Shown: positions 23,709 through 30,574 of the stretch, in pieces | How positions within the stretch are numbered: position 1 is the first letter of the stretch | Layout of the letters: each line of letters starts with the position of its first letter | NCBI RefSeq assembly: GCF_024519455.1 | Contig: NZ_JALJRY010000014.1 | Span: 1 to 64,000, forward strand | Direction of reading: 5' to 3' | DNA: 64,000 nucleotides | DNA from: Streptomyces sp. STR69 | GTDB taxonomy: Bacteria > Actinomycetota > Actinomycetes > Streptomycetales > Streptomycetaceae | The notes under the pieces: model-generated | Seen by the model: only the letters and a program-made list of their open reading frames with translations | Told to the model about the DNA's origin: nothing | Database searches by the model: none | Program-made: the position numbers and the translations under genes

Positions 23709-25265
23709 TCACCGGTGAACTTCTTTGGCCGGTATTTTCCTGTCTTCGTAATCCTGTGGCGACGGTTTGGTGATCTGCGCGCCCTCGCCGTAAAGGCCCT
23801 GGCTGAGCCGGGAGCGCAGATTCCGGGTGCCGCTGTCGATCGGGCGGTACTGCTCATGCTGGGTGAGAAGGTGGAGTTGATCCTGGTCGAGCGGCTCGTG
23901 CAGCTCGACGAACTCGCCGTCGGGCAGGCGTTTGACGATGCCGGTCTCGCGTCCGTGCAGTACTTTGTCGCGGTCACCGCGCTGAAGTCCGAGCGCCCAT
24001 CGCTTCGTTACGGAATAGGCCGCGACAGGCACGACGAAGAGACCGATGCGGACAGCCCAAGTCACCGACTCGACCGCGACATGCAGACGGACGGCGATGA
24101 TGTCGTTCCCCGCGCCGATCAGCGCCACCGCATAGAAACTCAGCCACGCGACGCCAAGTGCCGTTCGTACGGGCCGGTTACGCGGTCGGTCCAGCAGATT
24201 CTGTGCGCGCCTGTCACGGGTCACCCAGGACTCGATGAACGGATACACGCCCAGGGCGAGGAAGAAACCGACCCCTGCGGTCAGCGGAATCAGGTTGTCG
24301 AGCGCGAGGGTATGGCCCCAGAAATTGATCTCCCAGCCCGGCATCACCCGCAGCAGTCCGTCAGCCACCCCCATGTACCAGTCGGGCTGCGAACCGGCCG
24401 AAACCTGGTCGGCGCGGTAAGGGCCGTACTGCCAGACGGGGTTGATCTGCGCGACCGCGGCGATGACGAGGACGGCACCGGACACCAGCAGGAAATACCC
24501 GCCCGACTTGACGGCGCGTACCTTGGTCGGCACGCCCACGACATTGCTGTTGGTGCGTCCTCGGCCCGGGTACTGGGTGTGTCCGTGGTAGAGCATCAGG
24601 GCGAGATGGGCGGTCAGGAGTCCCACCATGAGGGCGGGGATGATGAGCACGTGGATGGTGTTGAAGCGGGCCACGAGTTCGTGGCCCGGGAACTCGCCTC
24701 CGAAGAGGAACATCGACAGGTACGTTCCGACGATCGGAATGGAAAGGATCGTTCCGTTCACGACGGCGAGGCCGGTTCCGGACAGCAGGTCGTCCGGGAG
24801 GTCGTATCCCGTCAGTCCCGCGAACATGGCGAGGACCAACAACAGGAATCCGAATACCCAGTTGACCTCGCGCGGTTTGCGGAAGGCGCCCGTGAAGAAC
24901 ACCCGCATCATGTGGGCGAGTAGGGAGGCGACGAAGATCAGCGCCGCCCAGTGGTGGGCCTGCCGGATCAGCAGACCGCCGCGGACGTCGAAGGAGATGT
25001 GCAGGGTCGAGGCGAACGCCTCCGACATCATCTGGCCGCGCAGCGGTGCGTAACTGCCGTTGTACTGCACCTCCTTCATCGACGGATGGAAGTAGAAGGT
25101 CAGATACACGCCCGTGACGACGAGAATGACGAAGCTGTAGAGACAGATCTCTCCCAGCAGGAACGACCAGTGGTCCGGAAAGGCCCGTCGCGCCTTCTCT
25201 CTGACCAGGCGCTGGACGCCCAGGCGCCCGTCGGCCCAGTCGGCCACCTTTTCACCCTTGCCCAT
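23709..25265 (-). CDS. qcrB-like: Orphan cytochrome bc1-complex cytochrome b subunit (QcrB paralogue)
   Basis: A 518-residue integral membrane protein. Heme-ligand histidines are present in RQAHHWAALIFVASLLAH (H104/H105, H118), ARFNTIHVL (H205) and LLTAHLALM (H220). The quinol-site motif appears as PDWY (294-297), the actinobacterial form of PEWY. The length and cytoplasmic C-terminal tail match actinobacterial QcrB. No qcrA or qcrC is adjacent, so this is a second copy outside the usual operon. Its ATG overlaps a WhiB-like mini-ORF by 14 nt. Expression is probably from the ECF41-type promoter at 25410-25436. It may replace the housekeeping subunit or work with NDH-2 and the flavoproteins encoded nearby. 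Confidence 0.92.
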   Translation of the reverse strand: MGKGEKVADWADGRLGVQRLVREKARRAFPDHWSFLLGEICLYSFVILVVTGVYLTFYFHPSMKEVQYNGSYAPLRGQMMSEAFASTLHISFDVRGGLLIRQAHHWAALIFVASLLAHMMRVFFTGAFRKPREVNWVFGFLLLVLAMFAGLTGYDLPDDLLSGTGLAVVNGTILSIPIVGTYLSMFLFGGEFPGHELVARFNTIHVLIIPALMVGLLTAHLALMLYHGHTQYPGRGRTNSNVVGVPTKVRAVKSGGYFLLVSGAVLVIAAVAQINPVWQYGPYRADQVSAGSQPDWYMGVADGLLRVMPGWEINFWGHTLALDNLIPLTAGVGFFLALGVYPFIESWVTRDRRAQNLLDRPRNRPVRTALGVAWLSFYAVALIGAGNDIIAVRLHVAVESVTWAVRIGLFVVPVAAYSVTKRWALGLQRGDRDKVLHGRETGIVKRLPDGEFVELHEPLDQDQLHLLTQHEQYRPIDSGTRNLRSRLSQGLYGEGAQITKPSPQDYEDRKIPAKEVHR

Positions 25266-25356
25266 ATCGCTGCCGCCCCTCGTCGCACGGCGTTCCCTTT
25301 CCGTTGAAGAGCTCGGGATCTACGTGCAGGCAGGCTGCCCGCTCACGCCAGTGCAT
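25252..25356 (-). pseudogene. WhiB-like N-terminal mini-ORF (34 aa) overlapping qcrB-like start
   Basis: ATG 25356 opens MHWRERAACLHVDPELF, the N-terminal signature of WhiB-family iron-sulfur regulators (W-x-x-x-A-A-C-x-x-x-D-P-E-L-F). It then turns into NGKGTPCDEGRQRYGQG and stops at 25252, overlapping the start of the cytochrome b gene. The CxxC core, third and fourth cysteines and GVWGG turn are missing. GAGGTG stands nine bases before the ATG. It is either a deletion remnant of a whiB gene or a short translated leader that couples translation to the cytochrome gene. Confidence 0.6.
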
Positions 25357-25409
25357 GGCATGGTCACCTCGTTCGGCAGTCGGAGAAGAAATGCGGTGTC
25401 GCCCTGTAA

Positions 25410-25436
25410 GACCGGGCCGCCGCCGAATGTGTGACA
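25410..25436 (-). promoter_or_regulatory. ECF41-type promoter 3 (TGTCACA-N16-GGTC) for the WhiB-like ORF/qcrB-like/nitroreductase
   Basis: On the minus strand TGTCACA is at 25436-25430 and GGTC at 25413-25410, with 16 nt between. The transcript would start about 45 nt before the mini-ORF ATG at 25356. It is divergent from promoter 4, the two -35 elements being 19 bp apart. Confidence 0.7.
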
Positions 25437-25455
25437 CGCGATCACCGCGGGCGTG

Positions 25456-25482
25456 TGTCACAGGACCCGAGGGTCCTTGGTC
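25456..25482 (+). promoter_or_regulatory. ECF41-type promoter 4 (TGTCACA-N16-GGTC) for the second sigma gene
   Basis: TGTCACA at 25456-25462 and GGTC at 25479-25482, 16 nt apart, 62 nt before ATG 25545 of an ECF41-like sigma factor. This implies autoregulation. Confidence 0.7.
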
Positions 25483-25544
25483 TTAGGGGTGAGCCCGTGC
25501 CCCTGCCGCGTGCGGGGCCGTGCGAGCGAGAGGGCGGGTGCGCC

Positions 25545-26423
25545 ATGGACCAGGGTGATGCGGTGCCGATCGCCGAGCTGTGGGAGGAGCGTCGGTATCT
25601 GCTCGATGTCGCCCACTGGATGCTGGGCGACCCGGGAGCAGCGGAAAGCGTCGTCGACGAGGCCTATCGGCGGTGGTACGGGCTGTCCGGTGCGGCGCGT
25701 CGGCAGGTCGCCGTTCCCCGGTCCTGGCTGGCGAGGACCGTGGGCGGGATCTGCCTGGGCCGGCCCGCACTGCCCGGCCGGGGTGCGGCCGGCCACGAGG
25801 TGGGGCATGGACGGCCGTCGGAGGCGGAGGAGGAAGCCGGCCGGGTCGTACTGAACGCGCTGGAGTCGCTGCCGACGGCCGAGCGCGCGGCGTTCGTGTT
25901 CCGTGCCTTCGGGATGGCCCCCGGCGCGGTCGCCGACATCGTGGGCCGCACGGAGCCGGAACTCGCCGAGCTCGCCGCACGGGCCAGGCAGTGGCTGCGG
26001 TCGCAGCGCACCCGCTCCACCGCACCGCACCAGCACGACACTGTCGTCCACGCAGTACGCCGGGCATGCGTCACGGAAGACGGCGAACTGCTCACCTCGC
26101 TGCTGTGCCCGGACGCCACGGCGTTCTTCGACGGCGGCGGCAAGGTACGGGCGCTGACCGGACCGGTCCACGGCAGTCGGCCGGTCGCCGACAACCTGCT
26201 GACACTCCTGGCCCGCCGCCCGCACACCACCCTGATCACCCACTCAGTCAACGGCCGGACCGGCCTCGTCGCCCGCTACGGTCGCCAGGTCACCGCCGTC
26301 ATCAGCGTCGACGTCGCGAACGACCGGGTTGCCCAGTTCTGGGTCATGCTCAACCCGGACAAACTGTGGCCCTGGAACCAACCTCGTGCCGACGGTGGTA
26401 CCGACCTGGACGCGGGCCCGTGA
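25545..26423 (+). CDS. ECF41/SigJ-like sigma factor with divergent sigma domains
   Basis: About 292 residues from ATG 25545. The order is region 2-like (ELWEERRYLLDVAHWMLGDP, VVDEAYRRWYGL), region 4-like (LNALESLPTAERAAFVFRAF, LAARARQWLRSQR) and a SnoaL-like extension with well-kept ECF41 motifs (FFDGGGKVRALTGP and LNPDKL). The WLPEP linker is missing, and the region 2 and region 4 sequences are more degenerate than in the sigma at 19376. It lies downstream of its own ECF41-type promoter and divergent from the cytochrome b cluster. It is either a functional ECF41 factor or a regulator keeping mainly the sensing extension. Confidence 0.75.
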   Translation: MDQGDAVPIAELWEERRYLLDVAHWMLGDPGAAESVVDEAYRRWYGLSGAARRQVAVPRSWLARTVGGICLGRPALPGRGAAGHEVGHGRPSEAEEEAGRVVLNALESLPTAERAAFVFRAFGMAPGAVADIVGRTEPELAELAARARQWLRSQRTRSTAPHQHDTVVHAVRRACVTEDGELLTSLLCPDATAFFDGGGKVRALTGPVHGSRPVADNLLTLLARRPHTTLITHSVNGRTGLVARYGRQVTAVISVDVANDRVAQFWVMLNPDKLWPWNQPRADGGTDLDAGP

Positions 26424-26445
26424 CCGCGTGAGGGACGTCACGCCG

Positions 26446-26480
26446 CCGCCGACGCACACCGAACGGCACGGCGTCGGCGG
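26446..26480. terminator. Convergent hairpin
   Basis: CCGCCGACGC (26446-26455) and GCGTCGGCGG (26471-26480) form a 10-bp perfect stem with a 15-nt loop between the ends of the sigma gene and the small membrane protein gene. There is no U-tract. Confidence 0.45.
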
Positions 26481-26519
26481 TACGGACGCGCACCGGCGTG
26501 CCCAGTCGGCGCGAGGCGG

Positions 26520-26900
26520 TCAGCGCGACGATTCCAGGATCACCACGACGACGGCGCTCATCGCCAGGGTGACGAGGGCCATGGCGATGAGTGTTCCCCG
26601 GAGCCAGTGCCGGATCCGGGCCTGGTGCTGCGCCTCCATCGCGTCGAGGCGTTCGGCGATGTGGTCGGTGACCATGCGGGCGACGTGCCTCTGCTCGTCG
26701 ACGTACCACTTCCCGATGTCCCGCTGCTGCTCGGGAGTGAGCCCCTCCACACGCGTGGTGAGGTCCGCCACGCGGCGGTACGTCGCTCCCATATGAGCCT
26801 CCTGGTACAGGAACCCCTCGATGTCGCTCAGGCCGCGAGCGGCCTCCTCACGTGCGGTCATGGCGTACCCCCGGTGGAATCGAGAACCCCGCGCGTTCAT
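26520..26900 (-). CDS. Small tail-anchored membrane protein
   Basis: A 126-residue protein. An amphipathic, charged N-terminal part (GLTPEQQRDIGKWYVDEQRH, MVTDHIAERLDAMEAQHQA, probably coiled-coil) is followed by one C-terminal transmembrane segment (GTLIAMALVTLAMSAVVVVI). The start at 26900 overlaps the NDH-2 stop as ATGA; a second ATG at 26861 is possible. Translational coupling suggests it works with, or anchors, the type II NADH dehydrogenase. No known family was recognised. Confidence 0.7.
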   Translation of the reverse strand: MNARGSRFHRGYAMTAREEAARGLSDIEGFLYQEAHMGATYRRVADLTTRVEGLTPEQQRDIGKWYVDEQRHVARMVTDHIAERLDAMEAQHQARIRHWLRGTLIAMALVTLAMSAVVVVILESSR

Positions 26901-28252
26901 GGCGTGCTCCGTTCCTTCGTACGGCCGGCACCCGGGACCTGCGTGAGCTCACCCGTGACGAACGCGTCCCGTGGATGCTGCACGGAGGCGAGCGACACGA
27001 GGTCCCGGCCCGTCAGAACCGCGGTCAGCCAGACCGCCAACACGCGGATCTTCCGCTCCCAACTCGGCACCGCCAGCACGTGATAACCCCGATGCATCAA
27101 CCATGCCGGGAATCCCTTGATGACGATGCCCTTGTACTGGAAGATTCCCCGCCCGAGTCCCAGCGTCGCCACCACGCCGAGGCTGCTGTGACGGTAGGTG
27201 CGGACGGGCTTCCCGCGCAGGTCGGCCACGAGGTTCCTGGCGAGGAGCCTGCCCTGCCGTACGGCGTGCTGGGCGTTCGGCACCGTGCGTGCGCCCGGCA
27301 CCGGCGAGGCGAGGTCGGGAACGGACGCGTCGTCGCCGGCCGCCCACACGTCCGGCACCAGCTCGCTCTCCGTGCCCACGCGCAGATCGGCGCGGACCAG
27401 CAGCAGGCCCCGCTCGTCGACCGGGAGGTCCGTGTGGTTGTGCACGACGGGGTTCGAGGCGTTGCCCGCGGTCCAGACGATCAGCGTGGAGTCGTACTCC
27501 TGGCCGTCGGAGAGGACGACGTGGCCGTCCTCGGCGGACAGCAGCTGGGTGTTGAGGTGGACATGTGCGCCCCGGCGTTCCAGATGGCGCACCACCCAGG
27601 CACCGGGGTTGTCGCTCACCTCGGGCAGGATGCGGCCCCGGGCCTCGACCAGGTGGAAGGACAGGTCGTCGAGGGTCAGTTCCGGATAGGCCTTGAGCAT
27701 CGCGGTCGCCAGCGAGAGCAGTTCACCGAAGCCCTCGACGCCGGAGAACCCGCCTCCCACGAACGTGACGGTGAGCAGCTTCCGCCGCTCGGGGCCGGGC
27801 GGGAGCGACGCGGCCTGGTCGAACGCGGTCATCAGCCGGTCACGGATCGCCACCGCCTCCTCCACGTGCTTGAGACCGATGGCCTGCTGCGCGAGTCCGG
27901 GGATGGGGAAGGTGCGGGTCACGGCACCGGCGGTGACCACGAGGATGTCGTAGCGCAGCTCGTAGGCGTCTCCGCGCACGGGGCGGACGGTCACCGTACG
28001 GTCCGCCGCACGGATCCCGGTCACGGTCCCCGCGATCAGCCGGGTACGGCTCAGGTGCCGCCGCAGCGAGACGACGGCATGTCGCGCCTCCACCGAACCG
28101 GCGGCCACCTCCGGCAGGAAGGGCTGATAGGTCATGTACGGGCGCGGGTCGACGACGGTGACCCGCGCCTCGCCCCGACGCAGCTTCTTCTGCAGGCCCC
28201 ATGCGGTGTAGAAGCCCGCGTAGCCGCCGCCGACGATCAGAATCTCTCGCAT
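26897..28252 (-). CDS. ndh: Type II NADH:quinone oxidoreductase (NDH-2)
   Basis: A 451-residue non-proton-pumping NADH dehydrogenase with FAD motif MREILIVGGGYAGFYTAWGL, NADH motif TVTFVGGGFSGVEGFGELL, LIVWTAGNASNPVV, DVWAAGDDASVPD, and a C-terminal membrane-associating region around GFPAWLMHRGYHVLAVPSW. An upstream open frame to 28771 is rejected because the GxGxxG begins at ATG 28252. An ECF41-type promoter lies 34 nt upstream, and the small membrane protein overlaps its stop. It feeds electrons from NADH to menaquinone, and so could supply the orphan cytochrome b of the same regulon. Confidence 0.92.
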   Translation of the reverse strand: MREILIVGGGYAGFYTAWGLQKKLRRGEARVTVVDPRPYMTYQPFLPEVAAGSVEARHAVVSLRRHLSRTRLIAGTVTGIRAADRTVTVRPVRGDAYELRYDILVVTAGAVTRTFPIPGLAQQAIGLKHVEEAVAIRDRLMTAFDQAASLPPGPERRKLLTVTFVGGGFSGVEGFGELLSLATAMLKAYPELTLDDLSFHLVEARGRILPEVSDNPGAWVVRHLERRGAHVHLNTQLLSAEDGHVVLSDGQEYDSTLIVWTAGNASNPVVHNHTDLPVDERGLLLVRADLRVGTESELVPDVWAAGDDASVPDLASPVPGARTVPNAQHAVRQGRLLARNLVADLRGKPVRTYRHSSLGVVATLGLGRGIFQYKGIVIKGFPAWLMHRGYHVLAVPSWERKIRVLAVWLTAVLTGRDLVSLASVQHPRDAFVTGELTQVPGAGRTKERSTP

Positions 28253-28285
28253 GATTCCCTCTGCTTCGTTGTCCGTCACTACATA

Positions 28286-28312
28286 GACCGAGCAGGCCGC
28301 GCAGATGTGACA
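28286..28312 (-). promoter_or_regulatory. ECF41-type promoter 5 (TGTCACA-N16-GGTC) for ndh
   Basis: On the minus strand TGTCACA is at 28312-28306 and GGTC at 28289-28286, again 16 nt apart, placing transcription start roughly 25-30 nt before the ndh ATG (28252). Confidence 0.7.
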
Positions 28313-28399
28313 CGCGAGGCGGTCACGGACACCGCCCGGGGAATCCGTGGGCGTGAACGAGGAATGGGCGGGCAGACGGAGGTTCGGAGGTTGAAAACT

Positions 28400-28561
28400 A
28401 TGATTCCCCTGCTTCTTGTTCTTCTGCTGGCCCTGATTCTCTTCGGTGCGGGTTTCGCGCTGAAGATTCTGTGGTGGGTCGCGATCATTGTCCTGGTGCT
28501 GTGGCTCGTCGGTTTCGTGGCCCGTCCGAAGGGCGGGAGTGGCCGCTGGTATCGGTGGTAG
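28400..28561 (+). CDS. Small hydrophobic membrane protein (53 aa)
   Basis: ATG 28400, preceded by GGAGG with nine-base spacing, encodes MIPLLLVLLLALILFGAGFA, then LKILWWVAIIVLVLWLVGF and a basic tail ending RWYRW. It has two hydrophobic segments, or a long hairpin, with positive residues at the C-terminus. It resembles the short uncharacterised hydrophobic proteins common in actinobacteria. It is divergent from ndh and followed by a strong terminator. Confidence 0.75.
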   Translation: MIPLLLVLLLALILFGAGFALKILWWVAIIVLVLWLVGFVARPKGGSGRWYRW

Positions 28562-28606
28562 CGCTGCTTTTCGGCACGCGGAGACAATTCCCGTGACACC
28601 GAAGTG

Positions 28607-28645
28607 GAAAAGGGGGCCGGCGGATTGTCCGCCGGCCCCCTTTTC
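28607..28645 (+). terminator. Strong intrinsic-type hairpin terminator
   Basis: An 18-bp perfect stem beginning GAAAAGGGGGCCGGCGGA with loop TTG, the right arm ending in CCCCCTTTTC. It ends the small hydrophobic protein gene and separates it from the ABC transporter genes. Confidence 0.9.
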
Positions 28646-28709
28646 TCCCGGGGGAGTTGTTGTCGCGTGACGCCGCAGCGCCTGTCGGGTCCGGCGTACC
28701 CTACGGTGC

Positions 28710-29441
28710 ATGGGCGAACTGGCCAGTGGCCGCAGTGCTGTTGTGGATGTCGGGGCGCCGACCGGCGACATGGTGGTGGTCGAGGACCTGCGTCGTACCT
28801 ACGGCAGCGGCGAAACCGCCGTGCACGCCCTGCGCGGTGTCTCCTTCAACGTGCCGCGCGGTGAACTCGTCGCCCTCAGGGGCCGATCCGGCTCAGGCAA
28901 GACCACCGTGCTGAACCTGGTCGGCGGTCTCGACACTCCCGACGGCGGCCGGATCACCCTGGACGGCACCGACCTGGCCGGCCTCGGCGAGGACGACCTG
29001 CTGGCGCTGCGCCGCGACCGCATCGGCTTCGTCTTCCAGTCCTTCGGTCTCATCCCGATTCTGACCGCGGCCGAGAACGTCGGGGTCCCGTTGCGGCTGC
29101 GGAAGGTCCCGGCCCGCGAGCGCGAGGCCCGCGTCGGCCTTCTGCTCTCCCTCGTCGGTCTCTCCGACCATGCCGACCAGCGTCCCGGCGAACTGTCCGG
29201 CGGCCAGCAACAGCGCGTCGCCATCGCCCGCGCGCTCGCCAACAACCCGGCCCTGATCATCGCCGACGAACCCACCGGCCAACTCGACGCCGACACCGGT
29301 CTCACCGTGATGGACCTGCTGCGTGCCGTCGTCCACAGCGAATCCGTCACCGCCCTCGTCGCCACCCACGACACCCAACTCCTCGCGCTGGCCGACCGCG
29401 TACTGGAACTCCGCGACGGCCGTATCGTCGAGGACAGCTGA
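28710..29441 (+). CDS. MacB/LolD-type ABC transporter ATP-binding protein
   Basis: A 243-residue ATPase with Walker A GRSGSGKTT, Q-loop FQSFGLIPILTAAENV, signature ELSGGQQQRV, Walker B LIIADEPTGQLDADT and switch His in VATHDTQ. The DEPTG-x-LD form and AENV segment mark the lipoprotein/antimicrobial-peptide export (MacB, LolD, FtsE) group. It is followed by a second ATPase and faces two FtsX-type permeases on the opposite strand, its likely partners. Confidence 0.9.
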   Translation: MGELASGRSAVVDVGAPTGDMVVVEDLRRTYGSGETAVHALRGVSFNVPRGELVALRGRSGSGKTTVLNLVGGLDTPDGGRITLDGTDLAGLGEDDLLALRRDRIGFVFQSFGLIPILTAAENVGVPLRLRKVPAREREARVGLLLSLVGLSDHADQRPGELSGGQQQRVAIARALANNPALIIADEPTGQLDADTGLTVMDLLRAVVHSESVTALVATHDTQLLALADRVLELRDGRIVEDS

Positions 29442-29580
29442 CGCCACCCACCGCCCCGCACTCCACCCGCCGTTCCGCATGCCGTCGGCCCGGCGGATCC
29501 CGCCCCTCGCGTGGACTTCCGCACTAGCCTGGCCGCTGTCCGACCGCGTCATCACCAGACTTCACCTCCCGGGAGACCGC

Positions 29581-30567
29581 GTGGCAGTTCCTCAACAGCG
29601 CACCGTGGCACCGGACTTGGACGAGCTGCGGCGGCGGGCCACCGCGGCTGCCGCCCCGCGACGCGAAGAGGGGCTGGTCGTCTGCGAGAACCTGGTGCGG
29701 ATCTACCAGACCGAGGGCGTCGAAGTGCAGGCCCTCCAGGGTCTCGACCTGGCCGTGGCCGAGGGCGAGATGATCGCGGTGATCGGTGCCTCCGGCTCCG
29801 GCAAGTCCACCCTGCTGGGCATACTCTCCGGCCAGGACGTGCCGACCGCGGGTGCCGCCGAGGTCGCCGGACACGACCTGTTGGCGATGAAACGCCGCGA
29901 CCGGCTCAACTACCGCCGTACCACTGTGGGTTTCGTCTGGCAGCAGACCTCCCGGAACCTGCTGCCCTATCTCTCGGCGGCCGAGAACGTGATGCTCCCG
30001 ATGACGTACACCGGGATCAAACGCTCCCAACGGCGGGCCCGCGCCGAGGAGTTGCTCGACCTGCTGTCCGTCGGCCACTGCCGGGACCGCACCCCCGACA
30101 CGCTCTCCGGCGGCGAGCAGCAGCGGGTAGCGGTCGCCGTCGCCAACGCCAACGAGCCCCGGGTGCTGTTCGCCGACGAACCCACCGGCGAACTCGACAC
30201 CGCCACCAGCGACGAGGTCTTCGCCGCACTGCGCCGGGCCAACGAGGACCTGGGCGTCACCGTGATCGTGGTCACCCACGACGCGCTGGTGTCCGAACAG
30301 GTCCAGCGCACCGTCCTGATCCGCAACGGCCGCACCTCGACCGAGGTACTGCGCCGGATCGCCACCGGCGAGGACGGCGTCGACGTGCTCACCGCCGAGG
30401 AGTACGCGGTCCTGGACGCCAGCGGCCGGCTGCAGTTGCCGGGCGAGTTCACCGAACGCCTGCACATGCGCAAGCGGGTGCGGCTCGCGTTGGAGAGCGA
30501 CCACATCGGCGTATGGCCGGACGAGGCCGCACGGCGGGCGAAGTCCGAGGCCGAGGGCGCGATTTAG
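29581..30567 (+). CDS. MacB-type ABC transporter ATP-binding protein with extended termini
   Basis: About 328 residues from GTG 29581 (GGGAG upstream): Walker A GASGSGKST, signature TLSGGEQQRV, Walker B LFADEPTGELDTAT and VVTHDALVS. It is longer than the first ATPase because of an N-terminal 30-residue leader and a roughly 80-residue C-terminal region (VDVLTAEEYAVLDASGRLQL, EFTERLHMRKRVRLALES), which may bind the permease or a ligand. Only 7 bp separate its stop from the stop of the convergent permease. Confidence 0.88.
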   Translation: MAVPQQRTVAPDLDELRRRATAAAAPRREEGLVVCENLVRIYQTEGVEVQALQGLDLAVAEGEMIAVIGASGSGKSTLLGILSGQDVPTAGAAEVAGHDLLAMKRRDRLNYRRTTVGFVWQQTSRNLLPYLSAAENVMLPMTYTGIKRSQRRARAEELLDLLSVGHCRDRTPDTLSGGEQQRVAVAVANANEPRVLFADEPTGELDTATSDEVFAALRRANEDLGVTVIVVTHDALVSEQVQRTVLIRNGRTSTEVLRRIATGEDGVDVLTAEEYAVLDASGRLQLPGEFTERLHMRKRVRLALESDHIGVWPDEAARRAKSEAEGAI

Positions 30568-30574
30568 CAGGCGT

